A stretch of 5,294 nucleotides of DNA, from positions 1 to 5,294 of the forward strand of contig CALBOC010000101.1 of assembly GCA_937896705.1 (NCBI GenBank), in the 5' to 3' direction. Positions 1-5,294 of this stretch are shown here, in pieces. The first letter of the stretch is position 1, and every line of letters starts with the position of its first letter. The position numbers and the translations under genes are program-made. Source of the stretch: an uncultured Micrococcaceae bacterium. Lineage in GTDB: Bacteria > Actinomycetota > Actinomycetes > Actinomycetales > Micrococcaceae. Under the pieces are notes generated by a model. The model did not search any database. It had not been told where the DNA came from and saw only the letters and a program-made list of their open reading frames with translations.

Positions 1-2
1 CC

Positions 3-818
3 GTTTTTGCTGCCCGCGGCAAGAACCCCATCACAGCGGTTGATGATGTCAGCCTCGAAGTGCCCCGCGGCAGTATCCAGGGCATCATTGGATTTTCCGG
101 AGCCGGTAAATCCACCCTGCTACGCAACATCAACCTGCTAGAACGTCCCACTCAAGGACAGGTACTCATCAACGGTACTGATCTAACCCGACTCACCGAT
201 GAAGAACTGCGACAAGCCCGTCATCAGATTGGGATGATTTTCCAGGGATTCAACCTGGTCAATAATCTCACGGTCAAACACAACGTCGAGCTATCGCTCA
301 AATTTTCTGGAATCAAAGACACGGCGACGCGCAGTGCCCGTGCCGCTGAGGCTCTAGAGATTGTCGATATCGCAGATAAAGCCTCCGCTTATCCTGCGCA
401 GTTATCGGGTGGTCAAAAACAACGTGTCGCGATTGCCCGTGCGTTGGCCACACGTCCGCAAGTGCTGTTGTGCGATGAACCGACATCCGCGCTTGATCCG
501 TTCACCACGGCTACGGTACTGCAATACCTGGCAGATATTAATCGCGAATTCGGGATCACCGTCGTGGTGGTGACCCACGAAATGGAAGTCATCAAGGCGC
601 TCACTGACCACGTGGCGGTAATGGAATCCGGGCGCATAGTTGAGCGTTTCGCTGCTCAACAGCTCCACGACCCGGCCTTTTCACCGTCGACACCGATTGG
701 TAAGTACCTGGTCTCAAATGGCATTCACATCGATCGAACCACAACACCGATGGACCCGCTGCCCTCAGTTCTGGAACCTTCGGATGAGCCCGTTGCTGTG
801 GCAGGAGGGCGCGCCTAA
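3..818 (+). CDS. metN: MetN-type ABC transporter ATP-binding protein, 5' end outside the window, no NIL domain
   Basis: This ATPase powers import by a MetNIQ-type (methionine/D-methionine family) ABC transporter at the cytoplasmic face of the membrane. The frame is open to the left edge and 271 residues are visible. The first ones (VFAARGKNPITAVDDVSL) align with residue 10 onward of E. coli MetN as I recall it, so only about nine residues are missing and the GTG at 60 is internal. Numbering from the first visible codon, I see Walker A GFSGAGKST at 30-38, Q-loop Gln81 (MIFQGFNL), signature LSGGQ at 134-138, Walker B VLLCDEP at 154-160, D-loop SALD at 162-165 and the switch His192. The ATPase core therefore looks intact. 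The protein ends with a proline-rich, acidic tail of about 35 residues after GKYLVS. E. coli MetN (343 aa) continues into a NIL domain, which is absent here. The stop overlaps the metI start by one base. The family call is firm; methionine as substrate is not. Confidence 0.93.
   Translation, partial: VFAARGKNPITAVDDVSLEVPRGSIQGIIGFSGAGKSTLLRNINLLERPTQGQVLINGTDLTRLTDEELRQARHQIGMIFQGFNLVNNLTVKHNVELSLKFSGIKDTATRSARAAEALEIVDIADKASAYPAQLSGGQKQRVAIARALATRPQVLLCDEPTSALDPFTTATVLQYLADINREFGITVVVVTHEMEVIKALTDHVAVMESGRIVERFAAQQLHDPAFSPSTPIGKYLVSNGIHIDRTTTPMDPLPSVLEPSDEPVAVAGGRA
803..808 (+). promoter_or_regulatory. Ribosome binding site of metI
   Basis: AGGAGG lies nine bases before the ATG at 818, inside the last codons of metN. 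It is a full-strength Shine-Dalgarno sequence. Together with the TAATG stop/start overlap it supports this start and translational coupling of permease to ATPase. Confidence 0.85.
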
Positions 819-1480
819 TGGAACGGATCATTGAACTTCGTCCCGAACTTGTCCAAGCCTTACTCGAAACCTTTGCGATGATCGGGGTCTCAATCCCGAT
901 CGCTGTGCTGCTGGGCACCCCGCTAGGTATTTGGCTGTTTGTCCATGCCCCAGGATCTATCGCTCCGCAACCCCGCTTGCACGCGATCGTCAGTGGTCTG
1001 GTGAATATGTTGCGGTCGTTTCCGTTCCTCATTTTGTTGATTGCCATTATTCCGTTCACGCGCTTTGTCGTGGGGACCACGGTCGGCACAGCAGCTGCTA
1101 TCGTGCCGCTGACCATCAACGCGATCCCGTATTTCGCTCGGCTGGTTGAACAGAATATTTCTCAGTTGGGAACCGGTGCGGTTGAGGCATCACGGGCCAT
1201 GGGTGCCACCCACGGTCAGATTATCCGCAACGTGCTGCTCGTTGACGCCCGGCCAGGCATCATCGGTTCCATCACCGTGACCACCGTGAGTTTTATTTCG
1301 TATTCCGCCATGGTCGGGTTGGTCGGGGGCGGCGGGATCGGTGACTTCGCGATCCGTTATGGCTACTACCGCTATGAAACACCGGTGATGTTTGTCGCCG
1401 TTGTCCTCATGGTTCTACTCGTCACCGCAGTTCAGCTGGGTGGCAACCGCTTAGCGCGGGTCACTGACAAACGCATCTAA
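818..1480 (+). CDS. metI: MetI-type ABC transporter permease
   Basis: This integral membrane permease forms, as a dimer, the translocation path of a MetNIQ-type importer. At 220 residues it is full length (E. coli MetI is 217). Hydrophobic segments lie near residues 14-41, 55-80, 84-107, 145-172 and 187-208, which fits the five-helix MetI fold. Family landmarks include VNMLRSFPFLILL (62-74), IPFTRFVVGT (78-87), AAIVPLT (93-99), and YSAMVGLVGGGGIGDF (162-177) followed by an aromatic YGYYRYET stretch. The EAA loop that docks on the ATPase is EASRAMGATHGQIIRNVLL (123-141). The next residues are VDARPGI, where E. coli MetI has PEALPGL, so a usually conserved proline is a valine and a leucine is an arginine. 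The start is set by an AGGAGG site and a one-base overlap with the ATPase gene. The two subunits are clearly an expressed pair. Confidence 0.95.
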   Translation: MERIIELRPELVQALLETFAMIGVSIPIAVLLGTPLGIWLFVHAPGSIAPQPRLHAIVSGLVNMLRSFPFLILLIAIIPFTRFVVGTTVGTAAAIVPLTINAIPYFARLVEQNISQLGTGAVEASRAMGATHGQIIRNVLLVDARPGIIGSITVTTVSFISYSAMVGLVGGGGIGDFAIRYGYYRYETPVMFVAVVLMVLLVTAVQLGGNRLARVTDKRI

Positions 1481-1519
1481 CGCCCCGATCCACCACCCCT
1501 ATTCTTCTTACACATTCTC

Positions 1520-1525
1520 AGGAGA
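1520..1525 (+). promoter_or_regulatory. Ribosome binding site of the first metQ
   Basis: AGGAGA sits six bases before the ATG at 1532, within the 51-base gap after metI. It is a good site and fixes the start directly ahead of a signal peptide. The rest of the gap is C-rich and shows no hairpin or T-run. Confidence 0.8.
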
Positions 1526-1531
1526 TTTCCC

Positions 1532-2443
1532 ATGTCTATTTTCCGTACCCAAAAATCAACGATTCTTCGCCGTAGCGTCACCACCGGTCTCGTCGGACTT
1601 GCAGCGCTCGCGGTCACCAGCTGCGGTGTGACCCAAGCAAGCTCCACCGAAAAATCAGAGGACCGCACGATCAGTATTCTCGTGACTGAGACCCCGCCGT
1701 ATCAGGAACCGACGGAGATCGCTAAAGAAATACTGGCAAAAGAAGGCTGGGAATTGGAGCCGACCTACGTCACAGACATCGTTCAACCTAATGAGGCTGT
1801 GAACCAGGGAGAATATGACGCTAATTTCTTCCAACATGCTGCCTATTTGCGCCAGTTTAACGCCGATAACGGGACAGAGGTCGAACCGGTATTTAGCGTC
1901 TTTTATACCCCTAGTGGGATCTTTTCACTTACCTATGATGATCTGCGGGATTTACCGGAAGGGGCTACGATCTCCCTTCCGGTAGATCGCTCCAATAATG
2001 GACGGGCCATCCACTTACTTGCTGAATCTGGGCTAATCGAAATTGATGAGACGGTCTCTGTCGCCGAGCTTTCACAGGCCGACATTATTGCGAATCCAAG
2101 ATCCTTTGAGTTTGTGGAAGTCGACCAGCAGTCTTCTGCCAGGACCCTACCCGACGTCGACGCAGGTTTCGCTTTCACAAGTTCTGTAGCCGAAGCGGGC
2201 TATGACTATGAGGACATCATGCTCGCAGTAGAGGACCATGATGACTTCTTCCCCTTCACTCTGTTTCTAAGCGTGCAGGAAGGCGACCGTGACTCAGAGA
2301 AGAGCAAAGCTTTGCAGCAGGCATATCAGTCCCCTGAAGTTGAGCAATGGTATGCCGAATATCTCGATGGAGCGAACGTATACAGCGATCAATATGTCGC
2401 GGAAAACATCGAAGGTCGCTGGCAAGAGTTTCTCTCCGAGTAA
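1532..2443 (+). CDS. metQ: MetQ/NlpA-family substrate-binding lipoprotein, first tandem copy
   Basis: This is an extracytoplasmic binding protein that delivers substrate to the adjacent MetNI-type transporter. It has 303 residues. A basic N-terminus (KSTILRRS) and a hydrophobic stretch lead to lipobox VTSC with Cys31, the predicted lipid-anchored residue. A short polar linker (to about 44) precedes the binding domain. Family landmarks are TDIVQPNEAV (81-90), GEYDANFFQHAAYL (93-106), SNNGRAIHLL (154-163), the DQQSSARTL stretch (198-206) and the terminal AYQSPEVEQWYAEY (264-277). The first landmark has Ile where most MetQ proteins have Tyr. The segment matching E. coli VINTTYA reads FAFTSSV, without the Asn. 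The segment matching SPYVN, whose Asn is E. coli N229, reads FPFTL with Leu244. Ligand specificity is therefore doubtful. It is about 60 percent identical by eye to the next gene but shares a 61-base perfect block with it. It could bind a methionine derivative or another small amino-acid-like compound. Confidence 0.93.
   Translation: MSIFRTQKSTILRRSVTTGLVGLAALAVTSCGVTQASSTEKSEDRTISILVTETPPYQEPTEIAKEILAKEGWELEPTYVTDIVQPNEAVNQGEYDANFFQHAAYLRQFNADNGTEVEPVFSVFYTPSGIFSLTYDDLRDLPEGATISLPVDRSNNGRAIHLLAESGLIEIDETVSVAELSQADIIANPRSFEFVEVDQQSSARTLPDVDAGFAFTSSVAEAGYDYEDIMLAVEDHDDFFPFTLFLSVQEGDRDSEKSKALQQAYQSPEVEQWYAEYLDGANVYSDQYVAENIEGRWQEFLSE
1614..1674 (+). repeat. 61-base perfect direct repeat, copy 1 (in the first metQ)
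   Basis: This block is identical base for base to 2566-2626. It encodes the last lipobox residues TSC, the linker GVTQASSTEKSEDR and the first strand TIS. Flanking bases differ (G before, T after here; C before, C after in copy 2). Upstream signal peptides are unrelated, and downstream the two genes differ at most third codon positions. Confidence 0.97.
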
Positions 2444-2467
2444 CTACCCGTCTCACTTATATCAACT

Positions 2468-2472
2468 GAAAG
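2468..2472 (+). promoter_or_regulatory. Weak ribosome binding site of the second metQ
   Basis: GAAAG lies eight bases before the ATG at 2481. It matches only the 5' part of the AGAAAGGAGG consensus and is clearly poorer than the sites of the neighbouring genes. It still supports this start, because the next residues form a proper lipoprotein signal peptide. Confidence 0.5.
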
Positions 2473-2480
2473 AAATTATT

Positions 2481-3398
2481 ATGCGTCATCGATCACATCC
2501 TGTTCCTTTCGTCCGCACCCGGATTCGAGGTGCCGGTTTCATAGCAGTTGTGGGATCTCTTTTTCTCACCAGCTGCGGTGTGACCCAAGCAAGCTCCACC
2601 GAAAAATCAGAGGACCGCACGATCAGCTTGATTGTCACCGAATCCGCCCCGTATCAAGAACCCACCGAAATTGCGCGCGAACTGCTCAAGGAAGACGGTT
2701 GGGAACTCGAGACCACGTACGTCACGGATATTGTGCAGCCGAACCAAGTGGTGTCGGAGGGCGAATACGATGCCAACTACTTCCAACATCTGGCTTATCT
2801 GCGGCAGTTCAATGACGACAACGGAACTGAAGTTGAACCCGCATTTTCGACCTATTATCAACCGTCTGGGCTCTTCTCGCTGCAGCACGATTCTTTCGAA
2901 GACTTGCCGGACGGTGCTGAGATCTCGTTGGCAGTTGATACGGCAAATAATGGTCGTGGCATTAAGTTATTGGCCGATCACGGTTTGTTGGAAATTGACG
3001 AAACAATCCCGGTGACTGAGCTCTCCCAGGCCGACATCATCGACAACCCGCGCAACTTCCAGTTCATCGAGATCGACCAACAGTCCTCGGCGCACACCCT
3101 CGCCGATGTGGATGCCGGTTTTGCTTTCGCTCGCCTGGTTGCCGAGGCGGGCCACGATGTCCATGAAGTCGCCCTTGCTTTAGAAGAAGATGACGAAGTC
3201 CGGCGTCCCTACACCAATATCATTGCGGTGCAGCCGGGAGAGCAAGACACCGCAAAAACTAAGGCGCTCCAAGAGGCGTATCAGTCACCTGAAGTACAAG
3301 ACTGGTTCGCCGATTATTTGGACGGAGCGATCGAGTACAACGATGACATCACCATCGACAATGCTCAGGACATCTGGGCAGAGTTCACGGCCGAGTAA
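2481..3398 (+). CDS. metQ: MetQ/NlpA-family substrate-binding lipoprotein, second tandem copy
   Basis: This is a second binding lipoprotein of 305 residues, 37 bases after its paralogue and probably served by the same permease. The ATG at 2481 is chosen because it begins a basic region (MRHRS to RTRIRG) and a hydrophobic stretch ending in lipobox LTSC, with Cys32 as the lipid anchor. The frame is open further upstream, but that part overlaps the first metQ and would bury the signal peptide. Family landmarks are TDIVQPNQVV (82-91), GEYDANYFQHLAYL (94-107), ANNGRGIKLL (155-164), DQQSSAHTL (199-207) and AYQSPEVQDWFADY (266-279). It has one more residue than copy 1 in the acidic loop before RPYTN (242-246). 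This copy keeps the Asn (N246) equivalent to E. coli N229 but has His205 where copy 1 has Arg204. Like copy 1 it lacks the VIN-motif Asn (FAFARLV). The two may therefore bind different ligands. Confidence 0.92.
   Translation: MRHRSHPVPFVRTRIRGAGFIAVVGSLFLTSCGVTQASSTEKSEDRTISLIVTESAPYQEPTEIARELLKEDGWELETTYVTDIVQPNQVVSEGEYDANYFQHLAYLRQFNDDNGTEVEPAFSTYYQPSGLFSLQHDSFEDLPDGAEISLAVDTANNGRGIKLLADHGLLEIDETIPVTELSQADIIDNPRNFQFIEIDQQSSAHTLADVDAGFAFARLVAEAGHDVHEVALALEEDDEVRRPYTNIIAVQPGEQDTAKTKALQEAYQSPEVQDWFADYLDGAIEYNDDITIDNAQDIWAEFTAE
2566..2626 (+). repeat. 61-base perfect direct repeat, copy 2 (in the second metQ)
   Basis: This block is identical to 1614-1674 over all 61 bases, in the same frame and at the same place in the protein (lipobox to first strand). 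The copies start 952 bases apart. No transposon ends or target-site duplications are seen around it, so it is a patch of homology inside paralogous genes rather than a mobile element. Confidence 0.97.
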
Positions 3399-3448
3399 AG
3401 AAGGACGCGTGCCTTACAGCCCGAAGTCGTCCAAACAGATTTAATCTT

Positions 3449-3453
3449 AGGAG
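3449..3453 (+). promoter_or_regulatory. Ribosome binding site of the monooxygenase gene
   Basis: AGGAG lies six bases before the ATG at 3460, in the 61-base gap after the second metQ. It is a strong, well-spaced site that supports this start. I see no terminator hairpin in the gap. Confidence 0.8.
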
Positions 3454-3459
3454 TCCATA

Positions 3460-4923
3460 ATGTCTCGTCGTCCACTGATTTTGTCCGCGTTCATGATGAA
3501 TACCACCAGCCACATCCTGGGCGGTGCATGGCGGCGTGAAGAAGCACAACAACACCGCTTCAATGAGCTGCAGCACTGGGTTGACCTGGTGAAAACCCTT
3601 GAAGACGGGGGCTTCGACATCGCATTTTTCGCCGATGTTGTCGGAGTCTATGGTGACCACGAAGGTGGGTGGGCCTCACATCTCCGTCGGGGGCTGCAAA
3701 TTCCGGCCAATGATCCGCTCGTACTGCTCTCAGCGCTGGCAGCCACCACCCAACGGATCGGTCTGGCCTTAACATCCTCGGTCATCCAAACACACCCGTA
3801 TACCTTTGCCCGGCAGCTGAGCACCCTGGATCACCTATCCGGCGGACGAGTCGGGTGGAATGTCGTCACCTCGGCGTTAGAAAATGCCCACCGGAATTAT
3901 GGTGGGGCGGGGCTTGCCCAGCACGGGGACCGCTACGATCTGGCCGAAGAATATCTGGCCGTCTGCTACAAACTGTGGGAAGGTTCCTGGGAAGATGACG
4001 CGCTGGTGGCCGATAAGACCCTGGTGCATGACCGCGGCTTAGGCTTGCATGCCGACCCGTCGAAAGTGGCCAAGATCCATCACCGCAGCGCAAATTATCA
4101 GGTCGAGGGGCCACACCTATCATCGCCCTCGCTCCAGCGGACGCCGTTAGTGTTCCAAGCGGGATCGTCACCTCGAGGCCGGCAGGTTGCGGCCGAACAT
4201 GCCGAAGCGACGTTTTCCATGGCCCCACGGTTGGCGCAAGCCAAGGACCATGCCGCCGATGTGCGCCGTCGAGCAGTGCAGTTTGGGCGTCGGGCCGAGG
4301 ACGTGAAATTTATTCAGGGTCTGTCCTTTGTTATTGGCTCCACCGAGGCTGAAGCCACAGCAAAGGCCGCGGACTTAGATGACTCGCTTGATGATGATGC
4401 GCTGATCGCGCACACCGGGGGCAGCCTGGGCATCGACCTCGGATATCTGCCATTAGATCAGCCGATTGGTGAGCTCACCACGGAAGGATCGCGCGGGCAT
4501 CTCAACGAGTTGCGGAAGATGAACCCTGACGGGACCATGACCGTGCGCGATCTGGCCCGGTTCCGCGCGCAGGCAACCCGAGTCACCGGTACCCCAGAGC
4601 AGATCGTCGACGTCTTAGCGCAGTGGCAGGATGCTGGGATCGACGGGGTGAACGTCATCAACGCAACCCTGCCGGGTAGTTATGTTGAATTCATTGACCA
4701 CGTCATGCCGGAGCTACGCCGCCGCGGTATGGCCCGCAGCCAGGCAGAACTGCACGCCCAAAATGGCACAACGTTGCGGGGCCGGCTTACCGGAGCAGAC
4801 CGGCTGCCCGATTCGCATCCGGCCGCCCAGTACCGTGGCGCATTCACACAGTACAGTGCGGCCGCCACAGAACGGTCGCGTGCCGAAGTACTCGGCGAAA
4901 CCGCGGCCAGTTCTAACGTCTAG
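3460..4923 (+). CDS. LLM-class FMN-dependent monooxygenase, NtaA/SnaA/DszA family
   Basis: This cytoplasmic flavin monooxygenase uses reduced FMN supplied by a separate reductase, plus O2, to oxidise a small organic substrate. Known relatives act on nitrilotriacetate, dibenzothiophene sulfone or S-substituted cysteines. It has 487 residues in one complete TIM-barrel-type protein. Motifs in order are GAWRREEAQ (22-30), FDIAFFADV (52-60), LALTSSVIQTHPYTFARQLSTLDHLS (102-127, split here as LALTSSV, HPYTFAR and STLDHLSGGR), GWNVVTSALENA (132-143), NYGG with H155 and RY at 158-159, LWEGSWEDDAL (172-182), QVEGPHLSSP (214-223) and FQAGSSPRGR (232-241). These are the expected FMN and phosphate contacts of the family. 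TLRGRL and the proline-rich segment near 438-460 match the usual family C-terminus; about 25 residues follow. Its place at the end of an importer operon suggests it acts on the imported compound. No flavin reductase gene is visible. The family is sure; the substrate is unknown. Confidence 0.94.
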   Translation: MSRRPLILSAFMMNTTSHILGGAWRREEAQQHRFNELQHWVDLVKTLEDGGFDIAFFADVVGVYGDHEGGWASHLRRGLQIPANDPLVLLSALAATTQRIGLALTSSVIQTHPYTFARQLSTLDHLSGGRVGWNVVTSALENAHRNYGGAGLAQHGDRYDLAEEYLAVCYKLWEGSWEDDALVADKTLVHDRGLGLHADPSKVAKIHHRSANYQVEGPHLSSPSLQRTPLVFQAGSSPRGRQVAAEHAEATFSMAPRLAQAKDHAADVRRRAVQFGRRAEDVKFIQGLSFVIGSTEAEATAKAADLDDSLDDDALIAHTGGSLGIDLGYLPLDQPIGELTTEGSRGHLNELRKMNPDGTMTVRDLARFRAQATRVTGTPEQIVDVLAQWQDAGIDGVNVINATLPGSYVEFIDHVMPELRRRGMARSQAELHAQNGTTLRGRLTGADRLPDSHPAAQYRGAFTQYSAAATERSRAEVLGETAASSNV

Positions 4924-5294
4924 CCTCCAGGTCTAAACGTTTCGTATTCGAACGTGATGACATGGTCGGGTTCGTCGTCGGGATCCATAGACGAGGTGAC
5001 TTTGGCGTGCCAGGTGTCGGTTGCTTCGACTGCGGTGCCGGCTGGGTCTTGGGCCGTGGCCGTTACCGAGTTCGAGTAGGTCCCCTCATCCGGCAGGTCT
5101 TCAATGGTGGCGACCAGGCACCAGATTTCGACCACGGGCTCGTCGGTGTCCGAATACTCTGCACTGACCGGCGTCGAACGCGGTTCTCCAGATGAAGCCG
5201 GTGCATGGTCGACGGTGCACGCATCCGACGACGGGACCCGGTACAGCATCGTGGTCGCAGCCCCGAAGAAATGGTCGCCCCAGTTCGGCTCAGT
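4920..5294 (-). CDS. Unrecognised acidic protein, C-terminal part, possible extracellular beta-sandwich domain
   Basis: The frame is open from the right edge to the TAG at 4922-4920, giving the last 124 residues of a larger protein whose start lies outside. I do not recognise the family. What can be seen: it is rich in Asp, Glu, Thr, Ser and Pro, poor in Lys, has two cysteines (visible residues 26 and 59), and has no transmembrane segment, LPXTG motif or other sorting signal before the end (ETFRPGG). The stretch YSNSVTATAQDPAGTAVEA (73-91), followed by TDTW and alternating residues, resembles the Y-x-N-x-V-T-x-T-x-x-D-P-x-G pattern of bacterial surface Ig-like or DUF11-like repeats, so a secreted or surface protein is plausible. 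GC-rich third codon positions support real coding. It is convergent with the monooxygenase gene and overlaps it by four bases, so it is not part of that operon. Confidence 0.7.
   Translation of the reverse strand, partial: TEPNWGDHFFGAATTMLYRVPSSDACTVDHAPASSGEPRSTPVSAEYSDTDEPVVEIWCLVATIEDLPDEGTYSNSVTATAQDPAGTAVEATDTWHAKVTSSMDPDDEPDHVITFEYETFRPGG

Noticed and set aside
60..62. GTG as the start of the MetN-type ATPase
   Set aside because: The frame is open to the left edge, and the 19 visible codons before it encode the conserved first strand and A-loop region (VF...AVDDVSLEV), so the true start is outside the window.
601..1119. Minus-strand open frame of 172 codons opposite metN and metI
   Set aside because: It lies antisense to well-conserved genes, its protein looks like no family, and it is explained as a shadow frame.
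1481..1531. SAM or other riboswitch in the gap before the first metQ
   Set aside because: The gap is only 51 bases, with no paired helices or conserved core; any leader riboswitch would have to lie upstream of the window.
2458..2463. TATATC as a -10 box ahead of the second metQ
   Set aside because: There is no matching -35 element at 16-18 bases upstream, and AT-rich spacers give such hexamers by chance.
2289..2480. N-terminal extension of the second metQ (upstream ATGs in the same frame)
   Set aside because: It overlaps the end of the first metQ, has a composition unlike its neighbours, and would place the lipoprotein signal peptide in the interior of the protein.
3399..3459. AAGGACGCGTGCCTT in the gap after the second metQ as a terminator
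   Set aside because: Only four terminal base pairs form around a mismatched centre, and no T-run follows.
4937..4955. Hairpin just after the monooxygenase stop (ACGTTTCG-TATT-CGAACGT) as a terminator
   Set aside because: The stem is seven base pairs with one bulged T, there is no T-run on either strand, and it lies inside the coding sequence of the minus-strand gene.

Overview
The window looks like part of a chromosome from a Gram-positive actinobacterium of moderately high GC. The evidence is GC-biased third codon positions, AGGAG-type ribosome binding sites, and two binding proteins exported as lipoproteins. The genus cannot be fixed from the sequence alone.

Layout. Positions 1-4923 hold one tightly packed plus-strand gene cluster. 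It runs: an ABC transporter ATPase of the MetN type (5' end cut off by the window), its MetI-type permease (overlapping the ATPase by one base), two tandem paralogous MetQ/NlpA-family binding lipoproteins, and a flavin-dependent monooxygenase of the NtaA/SnaA/DszA (bacterial luciferase-like) family. Gaps are 51, 37 and 61 bases. I see no convincing internal promoter or terminator, so a single operon is likely, with its promoter upstream of the window. From 4920 to the right edge a different gene runs on the minus strand. It is the C-terminal part of an unrecognised acidic protein that looks extracellular, and its stop codon overlaps the monooxygenase stop in a CTAG palindrome.

How the genes may work together. 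MetN, MetI and MetQ form the methionine-uptake (MetNIQ) type of ABC importer. Here the ATPase lacks the C-terminal NIL domain that senses methionine in the classical system. Both binding proteins depart from the family at likely ligand-pocket positions and differ from each other there. The last gene is a two-component-type FMN monooxygenase, a family whose characterised members oxidise sulfur- or amine-containing organic compounds. The cluster therefore reads best as uptake plus oxidative breakdown of an organosulfur or amino-acid-like compound, rather than plain methionine import. This is inference; the substrate is unknown, and no flavin reductase is present in the window.

The most striking sequence signal is a perfect 61-base identity between the two metQ genes. 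It starts at the lipobox and ends about 20 codons later, while the signal peptides before it are unrelated and the coding sequence after it differs at most third positions. This points to a recent, very local gene conversion or a comparable recombination event.
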